From contig NZ_PYOG01000007.1 in NCBI RefSeq assembly GCF_003026815.1, forward strand, positions 120,073-184,072: a DNA stretch of 64,000 nucleotides, given 5' to 3'. Position numbers and translations under genes: made by a program. The stretch is from Photobacterium damselae (GTDB lineage Bacteria > Pseudomonadota > Gammaproteobacteria > Enterobacterales > Vibrionaceae). Shown here piece after piece: positions 45,132 to 54,430 of the stretch; within the stretch, counting starts at the first letter, position 1; every line of letters starts with the position of its first letter. The notes below the pieces were generated by a model. The model was given only the letters and a program-made list of their open reading frames with translations, ran no database searches and was not told the origin of the DNA.

Positions 45132-46685
45132 ATGTCTGAGAATAAACACCTACTTGCTAATGAGAACTCATTTTATGAACACCATTTTTTATTTAAAAGT
45201 AAAACTTGGCATAATATTTTTGTTGTCGGTATAAATTCATTACTCATTATCGGTCTTATTGCCTTTAACTTGTATCGTCAAATCGATGCAAATAAAAACT
45301 ATATTGATTCTAATCTTAAGTTAGTCAAGTCAAGCATGATGACGCTTGCTTATCGAAATGATCGCTATGCCCAAACGGTAACGAAGACGCTGAAAGATGT
45401 CTCTATCATGTCTCAACCCGGTTTGGTTTCTATTAATACTTATCCATCAATGAATGAATTTGGCTTTAATCGCGGTATTTATCCAGATAATTTATTGAAT
45501 GGCAGTCTAATTGGTGTAGGAAAGCCAAGTGAAGCGATTTATCATGACACGAATCTTTTTCAAATCTTAGATGATCTATGGGCAGAACAGCATCGCAGAA
45601 ATATTACTTATAATTATTATTATATCTCGCATCAACACAGATATTTTTATTTATCATCTAAATATTCTTTAAATGATTTTAATATGACGAAAGACTTCTT
45701 TACGACAGATTTTTATTCGCAACAGAGATCTGATCTGCAACAAGAGTCTACCTTAAAAAAAGGATTTTATTTTACACCGCCCTATCGTGATTTTTTTACT
45801 CATGACATGGTTATTACTATTAAATCGCCAGTGTTTTCAGCTAAAGATATCATTATTGGAGATGTTGGTGTTGATATCCCAGTCAAATCCTTGATGCGAG
45901 CAATTACGTTACCGAATGATTTTAAACAGTATTTAAATATCTATTTATATGATGATATAAAGAAGCAAACCATTACTTTATATGATGGGAAACGAAGTTA
46001 TTTACCTTGGATTAATATGAATAGACAAATCAATGATACTTTATCTATTCATGCTGAAATATCTAGCTGGTATATTTTGTATTCATCTATTCAAGATATT
46101 TCATTAATAATAGTTCTCATAATAGCGCTTAACTATATGTATTCACTATTAAAAATGCATAAAGCACAAAAGAATGAATATAAAATAGAAGCGTATACCG
46201 ATTCCTTAACCGGTCTTTATAACCGAAGGATTATAAAAAGCTCTGTTATGCCATTATTACAAGAAGCTAAGGATACCCATTCTCCTGTTTCTTTTATTAT
46301 TATTGATGCCAATGACTTTAAAATCATCAATGACAACTATGGGCATGATGTTGGGGATATGGCTCTAAAACATATTGCTAATCAAATTTTTGCTTTAAGC
46401 CGCAGTAGTGATATTTGTATTCGATTAGGCGGAGATGAATTTTGTATTGTGCTACCTAATACAACAATTGGCCAAGCCCATTCATTGAGTAGACGATTAG
46501 AACTTGCCGTATATGGTATTAAATTTTATTCACAAAAGATTACAACAACAATCACAACTAGCTGTGTACAGTATGATGGTGAAGAAACACTAGAAGAAAC
46601 ATTCGCTCGTGCAGATAAAATCTTATATAACAATAAATTACATAAGAAAGAGCGACTTAAAAAATTAAAAGAGCAACTGCTTTAA
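45132..46685 (+). CDS. Membrane-bound GGDEF diguanylate cyclase with periplasmic sensor
   Basis: Synthesises cyclic di-GMP. From MSENKHLLANENSF (45132) it is 517 residues: a first transmembrane helix (about 33-52), a periplasmic Cache-like region of about 280 residues (Tyr/Asn rich), a second helix (about 322-342) and a C-terminal GGDEF domain. The active-site motif RLGGDEFCIVL is complete, and RSSD five residues upstream is an RxxD product-inhibition site. SLTGLYNRR opens the domain as usual. Base composition is very AT-rich. Paired with the EAL gene upstream; the ligand is unknown. Confidence 0.92.
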   Translation: MSENKHLLANENSFYEHHFLFKSKTWHNIFVVGINSLLIIGLIAFNLYRQIDANKNYIDSNLKLVKSSMMTLAYRNDRYAQTVTKTLKDVSIMSQPGLVSINTYPSMNEFGFNRGIYPDNLLNGSLIGVGKPSEAIYHDTNLFQILDDLWAEQHRRNITYNYYYISHQHRYFYLSSKYSLNDFNMTKDFFTTDFYSQQRSDLQQESTLKKGFYFTPPYRDFFTHDMVITIKSPVFSAKDIIIGDVGVDIPVKSLMRAITLPNDFKQYLNIYLYDDIKKQTITLYDGKRSYLPWINMNRQINDTLSIHAEISSWYILYSSIQDISLIIVLIIALNYMYSLLKMHKAQKNEYKIEAYTDSLTGLYNRRIIKSSVMPLLQEAKDTHSPVSFIIIDANDFKIINDNYGHDVGDMALKHIANQIFALSRSSDICIRLGGDEFCIVLPNTTIGQAHSLSRRLELAVYGIKFYSQKITTTITTSCVQYDGEETLEETFARADKILYNNKLHKKERLKKLKEQLL

Positions 46686-46727
46686 GTACAGCGACTCTTG
46701 TGATTTTCTATTTTTCACTTTTAAATG

Positions 46728-46764
46728 AATGAGCCCTGTACATAGTAGTTTCAGGGCTCATTTT
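46728..46764. terminator. Bidirectional terminator between GGDEF gene and oppF
   Basis: An 11-bp perfect stem AATGAGCCCTG/CAGGGCTCATT with 13-base loop; T-run on the plus side (TTTTGTCT). It separates the convergent units. Confidence 0.85.
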
Positions 46765-46770
46765 GTCTAA

Positions 46771-47757
46771 TTAGACATTAATGCAAGCAACGGCATGATA
46801 GTCTGAACCTTGTAGTTTGGGCTTAAGTCTTGAGCACTCTTCCGTAGCTTTCGGACATCGAGTTCTAAATACACAACCTGATGGCGGATTCATCGGTGAA
46901 GGCAAATCCCCTTCTAGTAACTCGATGTGTTTATTTCGTTCCAATTCAGGATCAGGAATGGGGACGGCAGACATTAACGCTTTGGTGTATGGATGTTTAG
47001 GGTCAGCAAAGAGCGCTTCCCCCTCTCCCATTTCTACCGCATTACCTAAATACATCACTAAAACACGGTCAGAAATATGCTTTACCACCGATAAATCATG
47101 AGCAATAAAAATTAAGCTCAGACCCATCTCTTGTTGCAGTGATTTTAAAAGATTCACAACTTGAGCTTGAATCGATACATCAAGTGCCGACACGGGTTCA
47201 TCACAAATGATCATTTTAGGCTTAAGAATTAATGCTCGCGCAATACCAATACGCTGACACTGACCGCCAGAAAACTCATGTGGATAACGGTTAATTACAT
47301 TAGGAAGTAATCCAACCTTGGCCATCATCTCTTTAACCTTCTGCTTTACTTCATCTTTTGACAGCTCTGGATAAAAGGTTTTGAGCGGCTCTGCAATAAT
47401 TTCCCCCACCGTCATTCTTGGGTTTAATGATGCAAGCGGATCTTGGAAAATCATTTGAATTTCTTTACGCTTTAAACGCAACTCTTTAGCAGATAATGCC
47501 GTTAAATCTTGCCCGAGCCAAACTACCTTACCCTCTGTAGCTTCAACAAGACCAATAATGGCACGAGCAAAGGTTGATTTACCACAGCCCGATTCCCCCA
47601 CAACACCTAAGGTTTCGCCTTCAAAGATACGAATGCTGACCCCATCAACCGCTTTTAATTGAGTCGGCTTAGACCAAGGCCATGATGATTTTGCCGCAAT
47701 ACTAAAATGAACCTTTAATTCATCAATATCTAACAATACTTTTTTTTCTGCTAGCAT
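46771..47757 (-). CDS. oppF: Oligopeptide ABC transporter ATPase OppF
   Basis: One of two ATPases of the OppABCDF peptide importer. The 328-residue protein has Walker A GESGCGKSTFAR (about residue 54), Walker B MIICDEPVSALD, signature FSGGQCQRIGIARAL and the C-terminal oligopeptide-transporter extension with a CVFRTRCPKATEEC Fe-S-type cysteine cluster. It overlaps the end of oppD by 7 bases. Last gene of the operon. Confidence 0.96.
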   Translation of the reverse strand: MLAEKKVLLDIDELKVHFSIAAKSSWPWSKPTQLKAVDGVSIRIFEGETLGVVGESGCGKSTFARAIIGLVEATEGKVVWLGQDLTALSAKELRLKRKEIQMIFQDPLASLNPRMTVGEIIAEPLKTFYPELSKDEVKQKVKEMMAKVGLLPNVINRYPHEFSGGQCQRIGIARALILKPKMIICDEPVSALDVSIQAQVVNLLKSLQQEMGLSLIFIAHDLSVVKHISDRVLVMYLGNAVEMGEGEALFADPKHPYTKALMSAVPIPDPELERNKHIELLEGDLPSPMNPPSGCVFRTRCPKATEECSRLKPKLQGSDYHAVACINV

Positions 47758-48722
47758 GATGCCACCTCCATTTCAGCAAAACATGCACGTAAACGACCAT
47801 CTGCAAAAGGGGTCAATATAGGTGCTTCTTGATGACAACGAGCAGACACTCGATGACAACGCTCTTGGTATGGGCAGCCGACAGGTAAATTTAATAAGTT
47901 TGGCGGATTACCAGGAATGGTTGGCAGCATTTCCCCTTCAGTATCAAGACGAGGAATCGCTTTCAGTAGCCCTTCTGTATATGGATGGCCCGGTTGATAG
48001 AAAATCTCATTGATCTTGCCGTATTCCATGGTACGCCCAGCATACATCACAAGGACCTTGTCACAACTTCCGGCAACAACCCCTAAATCATGAGTGATCA
48101 TAATAATCGAGGTGTTAAAATCTTGTTTAAGATCATTCAATAACTCCATAATTTGAGCTTGAACTGTCACATCAAGAGCGGTTGTTGGCTCATCGGCAAT
48201 GAGTAGTTTTGGTCGACATAATAGCGCCATGGCAATCATAACTCGTTGGCGCATACCGCCAGAAAACTCATGGGGATACATGGTCATACGGTTACGCGCT
48301 TCGGGAATTTTTACTGCATCAAGCATACGAACCGACTCTTCGAAAGCTTGCTGTTTTGACATTCCCTTATGTAACATTAAGACTTCCATCAGCTGATCGC
48401 TAACTTTCATATAAGGATTTAAGGAAGTCATTGGGTCTTGGAAAATCATCGCAATTTGTTCTGCTCTGATTTTGTTAAGCTCGCGCTCAGGCAAATTTAA
48501 AATATTACGACCTTCAAATTCTGCTCGGCCACTGATTTTACCGTTTTTTGCCAATAGACCCATAATAGCGAAAACAGTCTGACTTTTTCCTGAGCCTGAT
48601 TCACCAACGATGCCTAATGTTTCGCCCTGATTTAGAGAAAAGTTAAGATCATTAACCGCCGTTACGATGCCATCTTGAGTCGTAAACTCAACGCGTAAAT
48701 CTTTTACATCTAATAAACTCAT
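47751..48722 (-). CDS. oppD: Oligopeptide ABC transporter ATPase OppD
   Basis: The second ATPase of the importer, 323 residues. Walker A GESGSGKSQTVFA (about residue 38), signature FSGGMRQRVMIAMALL (about 160), Walker B LLIADEPTTALD. C-terminal extension GCPYQERCHRVSARCHQE has the cysteine cluster of this subfamily. 73 bases separate it from oppC. Confidence 0.96.
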   Translation of the reverse strand: MSLLDVKDLRVEFTTQDGIVTAVNDLNFSLNQGETLGIVGESGSGKSQTVFAIMGLLAKNGKISGRAEFEGRNILNLPERELNKIRAEQIAMIFQDPMTSLNPYMKVSDQLMEVLMLHKGMSKQQAFEESVRMLDAVKIPEARNRMTMYPHEFSGGMRQRVMIAMALLCRPKLLIADEPTTALDVTVQAQIMELLNDLKQDFNTSIIMITHDLGVVAGSCDKVLVMYAGRTMEYGKINEIFYQPGHPYTEGLLKAIPRLDTEGEMLPTIPGNPPNLLNLPVGCPYQERCHRVSARCHQEAPILTPFADGRLRACFAEMEVASC

Positions 48723-48795
48723 ATTACATCCTTTTACTGAAGTTGATGCTAACTCATTGTTATTGTGTAAATAGCACCAAGATCATTTATTATCC

Positions 48796-49710
48796 TTAAC
48801 GATCTTTTGGATCCAACGCATCACGCAAACCATCACCGACATAGTTAAAACAAAAGAGTGTTACCACCATGAAGGCTGCAGGATAAAGAAGCTGCCAAAT
48901 TGCCACTTCCATTGTCTGAGACCCTTCTTGTAGCAAAGCCCCCCAACTGGTCATAGGTTCTTGCACCCCAAGACCTAAGAAACTTAGAAATGACTCAGTT
49001 AATATCATCGATGGAACTAACAACGTTGAATAAACCGCAACGATTCCCAGTACATTAGGAACGATATGACGAGTAATAATGCCCCATTTACTCACACCAC
49101 TAACGTATGCTGCTTCAATAAATTCTTTATTGCGTAATGACAGTGTTTGCCCCCGGACAATACGCGCCATATCAAGCCATGAAATTGCTCCAATCGCGAT
49201 GAAAATCAACATGATATTACGACCAAAGAAAGTCACGAGCACAATGACAAAGAACATAAACGGAATCGAATATAGTATTTCCAAGATACGCATCATTACT
49301 CGGTCAGTTTTGCCTCCGATAAAGCCAGATGTTGCGCCATATAAGGTTCCAAGTAAGACGGCAACAAAAGCGCCTAAAATACCGACCATCAGTGAAATTC
49401 GACCGCCAACTAACGTTCGAGTATACAGATCGCGACCTAGGCTATCGGTACCAAAATAATGCCCTTCTGCACCAAATGATGGCGCCGCATGCAAAGCATA
49501 CCAATCGGTATCATCAAAGGCATATTGGCTAAACATCGGGCCAAAAGAGACCCAAAGAGTAATAACACACAGAATAACCAGAGAAACCATTGCTGCTTTA
49601 TTGCGCATAAAACGGATTCGAGCATCCTGCCATAAACTGCGACCTTCCACTTCCAGTTGATCCGAAAACTTTTCTAAAGCCTCTACATTATCTTTTTTTA
49701 CCAGCATCAT
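48796..49710 (-). CDS. oppC: Oligopeptide ABC transporter permease OppC
   Basis: Inner-membrane permease, 304 residues (E. coli 302). About six helices; N-terminal OppC-type segment SLWQDARIRFMRNKAAMVSLVIL, the EAA loop EAAYVSGVSKWGIITRHIVPN (about residue 205) that contacts the ATPases. Double Met start; the second ATG is equally plausible. Confidence 0.96.
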   Translation of the reverse strand: MMLVKKDNVEALEKFSDQLEVEGRSLWQDARIRFMRNKAAMVSLVILCVITLWVSFGPMFSQYAFDDTDWYALHAAPSFGAEGHYFGTDSLGRDLYTRTLVGGRISLMVGILGAFVAVLLGTLYGATSGFIGGKTDRVMMRILEILYSIPFMFFVIVLVTFFGRNIMLIFIAIGAISWLDMARIVRGQTLSLRNKEFIEAAYVSGVSKWGIITRHIVPNVLGIVAVYSTLLVPSMILTESFLSFLGLGVQEPMTSWGALLQEGSQTMEVAIWQLLYPAAFMVVTLFCFNYVGDGLRDALDPKDR

Positions 49711-49721
49711 AATCAGGCTCC

Positions 49722-50642
49722 TTAGTAACGAATCTTTGGATCGATATAGGCTAAAACAATATCGACAATGGCGTTAAATACGATAGTTAATGTACCGATC
49801 AAAATTGTCACACCAAGTACTAAGGAATAATCACGGTTAAACGCAGCATTAACAAATAGCTTTCCAATTCCAGGTAAACCGAAAATGGTTTCAATCACGA
49901 CCGAACCGGTGATTATACCGACAAATGCAGGTCCCATATAAGAAACAACAGGTAACAGCGCAGGTTTAAGTGCATGTTTAATAATGATATAGGGATAGCT
50001 TAATCCTTTAGCTCGAGCCGTTCGGATAAAGTTACTATTAAGTGTTTCAATCATGCTACCGCGGGTAATACGAGCAAAGGTTGCCACATAAAGTAGTGCC
50101 ATACCAAACATAGGCAAAATCATATATTGCCACGAACCGTCATTCCAACCACCAGCAGGCAGCCACCCCATTGAGATAGAAAAAATGTAAATCAATACAG
50201 GGGCAAGAATAAACGATGGCATAACCACCCCAGCCATCGCGGTCGACATAATGAGATAATCAACCCATGTGTTGTGTTTAAGTGCCGCGATGGTCCCTAC
50301 GGTTACTCCCATCACAACAGCAAAAATAAAGGCCGCAATACCAATCTTTGCTGAAACGGGAAAGGCATCAGCAACCAATTCATTCACCGTAAAGTCTTTA
50401 TATTTAAAAGAGGGTCCAAAATCACCTTGAACAATATTGCCTAAATACGTGGTGTATTGTTCAAAAACAGGTTTATCTAACCCATATTTTGCTTCGATAT
50501 TCGCCATAACTTCCGGAGGTAAAGGTCGATCGGACGAAAAAGGGTTTCCCGGTGCGAATCGCATCAAAAAAAAGGAGATAGTAATTAATACAAGTAAGGT
50601 CGGTATGGCCTCAAAAATCCGTTTTGCAATGAACTTAATCAT
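49722..50642 (-). CDS. oppB: Oligopeptide ABC transporter permease OppB
   Basis: Inner-membrane permease, 306 residues, same length as E. coli OppB. N-terminus MIKFIAKRIFEAIPTLLVLI and FFLMRFAPGNPF are typical; EAA-type loop TARAKGLSYPYIIIKHALKPA (about residue 205). Eleven bases upstream of oppC. A hairpin between oppA and oppB probably lowers expression relative to oppA. Confidence 0.96.
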   Translation of the reverse strand: MIKFIAKRIFEAIPTLLVLITISFFLMRFAPGNPFSSDRPLPPEVMANIEAKYGLDKPVFEQYTTYLGNIVQGDFGPSFKYKDFTVNELVADAFPVSAKIGIAAFIFAVVMGVTVGTIAALKHNTWVDYLIMSTAMAGVVMPSFILAPVLIYIFSISMGWLPAGGWNDGSWQYMILPMFGMALLYVATFARITRGSMIETLNSNFIRTARAKGLSYPYIIIKHALKPALLPVVSYMGPAFVGIITGSVVIETIFGLPGIGKLFVNAAFNRDYSLVLGVTILIGTLTIVFNAIVDIVLAYIDPKIRY

Positions 50643-50674
50643 AAACTCAGCCGCTTCAATGTTGTGTTAAAACT

Positions 50675-50697
50675 CGCTGCCCCATCCTGAGGCAGCG
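50675..50697 (-). terminator. Partial terminator between oppA and oppB
   Basis: Stem CGCTGCC/GGCAGCG, followed on the minus strand by GAGTTTTAAC. A leaky terminator here would explain the usual excess of binding protein over permease. Confidence 0.6.
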
Positions 50698-50721
50698 TTA
50701 TCGTTATAATATTTTTAGCTA

Positions 50722-52350
50722 TTATTTTGCGATGATATAAAGATCTTTGGAGTAGATATTATCTTCAGGGTTCTTCATTGGATAACCGCCGACCTTTGGA
50801 TTCACCAATCGCGCATTCACATAGTGGTAAATAGGCATAATTGGCATATCTGTCGCTAATAGACTTTCCGCATTTTTATAAGCTTGAGCTCGACTCTCAA
50901 TCGAGGCAGCAGCTAATGCATCATCAAGTGCTTTGTCGTACGCTTTGCTGGTGTACTTTGGATAGTTCTGAGAGTGACCATCTCGCATAATCGCTAAGAA
51001 TGTTGAAGCTTCATTATAATCACCACACCATCCAGCACGCGAAACATCAAAGTTACCTTGGCGCTTACTGTCTAAGTAACTCTTCCACTCTTGGTTTTCA
51101 AGATTTGCGGTAACACCCAATGATTTCTTCCACATCGAGGCAATAGCAACAGCAATCTTCTTATGGTTTTCAGAGGTGTTATACAGCAGATCAAAGGTTA
51201 AAGGTTTATCGCCATATCCGGCTTCTTTAAGCAGCTCTTTCGCTTTAGCAACACGTTCTTTTTGCGATAAGCTCGAATAATCAGGCAGGTCTACTTCAAT
51301 ACCGTTAGTAGCAAGAGGGGTAAAGTTGTAAGCTGGAGTTTCACCTTTACCAACAATAAACTTAGCAATGACATCACGATCAATCGCATAAGACAGTGCT
51401 TTGCGTACACGAACATCATCAAACGGTTTACGTGCCGTATTAAATTCATAGTAGTACGAACATAAATATGGCGTTACCTTAACAGCGTCTGGATGCTCTT
51501 TTACTAAACGCTTAAAGTGCTCGTTTGGCACCTCATAGGTAAGATCGATTTCACCAGCCAAGAAACGGTTCATTGCTGCTACTTGGTTTTCAATCGGCAA
51601 ATACGTGACCTTGTTAATGATGGTCTCTTTGTTGTCCCAATAGTTTTCATTACGAACAAGTTCGATACGCTCATTGACAACCCATTTATCCAGTTTATAA
51701 GCACCGTTAGAGACATAGTTATCAACCGAAGTCCATTTATCACCGTGTGCTGCAACGGTCTTAGCATGAACAGGTTTCATTGATGTATGCACTAACATTG
51801 CCGGGAAATAAGGAACGGCTTTATCGAGTGTCACTTTTAAAGTGTGAGGGTCAACGGCTTCAACACCCAATGAATCAGGCGCAGCTTTGCCATTAATGAT
51901 CGCTTCTGCATTATGCATAGTCGTCATTGATAAATACGAAGCATAAGGGGATGCTGTTTTTGGATCAGCAAGACGACGCCAAGTATAGACAAAGTCTTCA
52001 GCCGTTACTGGATCACCATTTGACCATTTAGCATCTTGACGAAGATGGAAAGTCCATACTTTATTATCGCTACTCTCCCAAGACGAAGCAGCTCCAGGAA
52101 CTAGGTTGCCTTTATCATCTTGGTTAATCAGTCCTTCTAAAAGATCTCGGATAATATTTGATTCTGGTACCCCAGAGACTTTTTGCGGATCAAGCGACTC
52201 TACTTCTGAGCCATTATTACGCACTAACTCTTGTGAGTCAGCCAATTTAACACCTTCAGGTACTTGCGCTGCTACAACAGAAAAGCTACCAGCAGAAACA
52301 GCCAAACCTGCGCTCATCCATAGAGCCTGAGTGATTTTATTTTTATACAT
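50722..52350 (-). CDS. oppA: Periplasmic oligopeptide-binding protein OppA
   Basis: Captures peptides for import. 542 residues with a signal peptide cleaved about residue 28 (AGSFSVVAA). Family blocks: EVESLDPQKVSGVPESNIIRDLLEGL, WTFHLRQDAKWSNGDPVTAEDFVYTWRRLADPKTASPYASYL, and the peptide-site region near WCGDYNEASTFLAIM. SD GGAG precedes the ATG. First gene of oppABCDF. Confidence 0.96.
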   Translation of the reverse strand: MYKNKITQALWMSAGLAVSAGSFSVVAAQVPEGVKLADSQELVRNNGSEVESLDPQKVSGVPESNIIRDLLEGLINQDDKGNLVPGAASSWESSDNKVWTFHLRQDAKWSNGDPVTAEDFVYTWRRLADPKTASPYASYLSMTTMHNAEAIINGKAAPDSLGVEAVDPHTLKVTLDKAVPYFPAMLVHTSMKPVHAKTVAAHGDKWTSVDNYVSNGAYKLDKWVVNERIELVRNENYWDNKETIINKVTYLPIENQVAAMNRFLAGEIDLTYEVPNEHFKRLVKEHPDAVKVTPYLCSYYYEFNTARKPFDDVRVRKALSYAIDRDVIAKFIVGKGETPAYNFTPLATNGIEVDLPDYSSLSQKERVAKAKELLKEAGYGDKPLTFDLLYNTSENHKKIAVAIASMWKKSLGVTANLENQEWKSYLDSKRQGNFDVSRAGWCGDYNEASTFLAIMRDGHSQNYPKYTSKAYDKALDDALAAASIESRAQAYKNAESLLATDMPIMPIYHYVNARLVNPKVGGYPMKNPEDNIYSKDLYIIAK

Positions 52351-52790
52351 GCATTTACTCCAAATACATCCTTACGTCCATGATGTTCTTCAGTTGATAG
52401 GTCTCGACTCCTACGTTATTGGTCTCTATTTCATCCTCAATAAAGCCAATCAAACCGAAGAATTGCCTATGACATTAACAGGCATTGAAGCAATTAGCCA
52501 CATTTCCATTACAAAAAGCGGCATTATTCTTAATAAGTGGTAATAATTCAGTAAAAAAAACCAAGCAATTTATAGCCCGTAGACATTTCTTTTAAAAAAG
52601 CCAACCAAAAAAGTAAATTCCGCCAAAAAAACTAAATCAAAAGGCATTATTGAATAAAAAACACACAATTATGCATGTAAATAGATAAATTAACTTAAAC
52701 CATACAATTAATACTGGTTACTGTTAACAATTCATGGCTACTCCTCTATTTCTATATAGATCAATCTATTCATTTTTCAGACAAAATAAA
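52351..52790. other. AT-rich region upstream of oppA (no gene seen)
   Basis: About 440 bases that should contain the oppA promoter and leader. A plus-strand open frame here has no ribosome-binding site and starts antisense to the oppA leader; I do not count it. Confidence 0.5.
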
Positions 52791-52827
52791 AACGCCTCCA
52801 CAAACATTTATTTGCAAAGGCGCTTTT
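52791..52827 (-). terminator. Terminator of the 53-residue gene
   Basis: Outer stem CGCCT/AGGCG with inner CAAA/TTTG, and a T-run on the minus strand. Confidence 0.75.
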
Positions 52828-52841
52828 GTTACAAAGTCGAA

Positions 52842-53003
52842 TTATTTATTTTCACTATCTAGATTAATTAACTGTTTATCTTCACTTACCGCCTGATCTC
52901 GGCGCTCTAACAGTAACTGCTCTTCATCTTGATGATCGTCACCAATACCAAGGTCTGACATCATTTGGCGCATTTGTTTATTCGATACACGCTTATGTTT
53001 CAT
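52842..53003 (-). CDS. Small uncharacterised protein, 53 residues
   Basis: Start at ATG 53003 (MKHKRVSNKQMRQMMSDLGI) is favoured by GGAG 7 bases upstream; the frame is open 8 codons further. Basic N-terminus, acidic centre (DDHQDEEQ), polar C-terminus, no signal peptide. A matching terminator follows. It looks like a small cytosolic protein with its own unit; function unknown. Confidence 0.65.
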   Translation of the reverse strand: MKHKRVSNKQMRQMMSDLGIGDDHQDEEQLLLERRDQAVSEDKQLINLDSENK

Positions 53004-53324
53004 TACACACTCCGCTGTCAAATTCACAATTCAACCTATATTTAGGCTCACTAATAACTATGGCACATCAAACCGATTGTCGCTAACAAGTTATTAACAT
53101 CCAGTGATATTAACCAAGCTTATCGATAGTGACTTTAACTGAAATAACAAAATCGAATAACAAATTATGCTATTAGATTAAATTATCCAAAGGACTAAAA
53201 TTTGAACTTGTTAGCACTCTAAGTTCATTATTCGATCTATTATTTTCATATTGCGAGAATCACTACTTTACGTAGGGGTTTAGCAATATATATCGCGTTA
53301 TTACAACTAAAATAGAGAATAACA
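53004..53324. other. Intergenic region between two small genes
   Basis: About 320 AT-rich bases carrying the divergent promoters of the 53- and 41-residue genes; no other gene is seen. Confidence 0.45.
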
Positions 53325-53450
53325 ATGAGACCAGCAGGGTGTATCTCCCGACCAAGTCCTTCTTTTCGTGGACGTCATGGTTATGTACCACCGTCACGAA
53401 AACTTAAAGGCGAAGTAAAAGAGCAACAAGTAAAAGAACTGACAAAATAG
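53325..53450 (+). CDS. Small basic protein, 41 residues (likely overlooked gene)
   Basis: The frame ATG AGA CCA to TAG encodes MRPAGCISRPSPSFRGRHGY followed by a Lys/Glu/Gln-rich tail ending KELTK. It is rich in Arg, Pro and Ser, has one Cys (Cys6), and no hydrophobic segment. A strong terminator begins 24 bases after the stop, which argues for real transcription. The ribosome-binding site (AGAG) is weak. It is too short for standard gene callers. Function unknown. Confidence 0.55.
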   Translation: MRPAGCISRPSPSFRGRHGYVPPSRKLKGEVKEQQVKELTK

Positions 53451-53473
53451 TGAGACCTTCATCTCTAACAAAA

Positions 53474-53508
53474 AAATAGCCCCAGTAACATTTTGTCTGG
53501 GGCTATTT
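53474..53508. terminator. Bidirectional terminator
   Basis: A 12-bp perfect stem (AAATAGCCCCAG and complement) with an 11-base loop and A/T-runs on both flanks. It serves the 41-residue gene (plus) and the gene at 53534 (minus). Confidence 0.9.
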
Positions 53509-53533
53509 CTTAAGGTAAATACTCAATTTAGTG

Positions 53534-54070
53534 TTAATGAACAGGGATTTTAGCAATCCACAGTTCATGTTGGTCTCGTACATACTCTCCCTGCTCTACC
53601 AATCCTTTTAAGTAAGCTAATCGATGATGACCTTCTAATAAATTAAATGGGGCTTTTAATATCTTGCCGTTAGAAGCATAAAGATCACGCTCAAAATCCA
53701 AAACGATTGGAGCTACGGGCCAAGTGCCTCGCTCAGTCATATTCTGGACCAGCCAACTTCTTTGAAACATAACATTTGTCATTCGTTGTGATAATCGATC
53801 TATCACATCCTGACTAGGTGTCTGTACCTTCGCTAAAATATCTTCGGTACTCCACGTTTCTTTCGTAAACACCATACCGCGAAAATCAAGCCATCCCCAG
53901 TTATACATGACCCCTTTCCAATGACGGTATAACCATTGTTCTAATACATCATCAGGAAAATTGGGTAGCGTCATATGGGCTCGCAGCTTCCAATGATCCA
54001 GTGATTCACAATGGCGTTCACCAAAACCATCAGGTCCAATTTCATAAAGTAAGCGATCGCTCCTGATCAT
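53534..54070 (-). CDS. Uncharacterised protein with ParB-like EGHHRL motif
   Basis: A soluble protein of 178 residues from ATG 54070, preceded 7 bases upstream by GGGAG; ATGs at 54100 and 54112 would add 10 or 14 residues. The N-terminal part is Trp-rich (HWKLRAHMTLPNF, WLYRHWKGVMYNWGWLDFRG). Near the C-terminus NLLEGHHRLAYLKGL resembles the GxHRxxA core of ParB/sulfiredoxin folds, used for nucleotide binding. No helix-turn-helix is visible. A nucleotide-binding or immunity-type role would be guesswork. Single gene. Confidence 0.7.
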   Translation of the reverse strand: MIRSDRLLYEIGPDGFGERHCESLDHWKLRAHMTLPNFPDDVLEQWLYRHWKGVMYNWGWLDFRGMVFTKETWSTEDILAKVQTPSQDVIDRLSQRMTNVMFQRSWLVQNMTERGTWPVAPIVLDFERDLYASNGKILKAPFNLLEGHHRLAYLKGLVEQGEYVRDQHELWIAKIPVH

Positions 54071-54383
54071 AATATCACTCCCTTTTTCATTTGAACTCAT
54101 AGCGCATTCCAAAATAAATAAACAGTCACAATAGCTGCTTATTTATGCTTATAAAAAACATAGCACAGCCAATGAAAAAACAAAACATGAAAGATTATTC
54201 ATGAATTATTCGTTATTCATTCATCCGTAAAATCGAGATGTTATTTAATCACTAAACAACGAGGATTCCATAGTATGTTCTATTTAAAAAAATAGAAAAG
54301 AGGATTCCAAAACGAATAACTATTCTTTTAGCTCTAGCAAAGCTAATGTGAATAGTTTTTCGAGGAATTTATCATCATGACAA
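54071..54383. other. Intergenic region before the moa operon end
   Basis: About 310 AT-rich bases holding the promoter of the 53534 gene; no gene-like frame seen. Confidence 0.45.
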
Positions 54384-54410
54384 AAAAAGGAGCCTTTATA
54401 GCTCCTTTTT
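54384..54410 (-). terminator. Terminator of the moa operon
   Basis: A 10-bp perfect stem AAAAAGGAGC/GCTCCTTTTT with a 7-base loop, 20 bases past the moaE stop. Confidence 0.9.
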
Positions 54411-54430
54411 AATCCAATAAGTTATTTGAT

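Noticed and set aside
52331..52543. Plus-strand 70-codon frame upstream of oppA
   Set aside because: Runs antisense over the oppA leader and signal-peptide start, lacks a ribosome-binding site, no family-like sequence.
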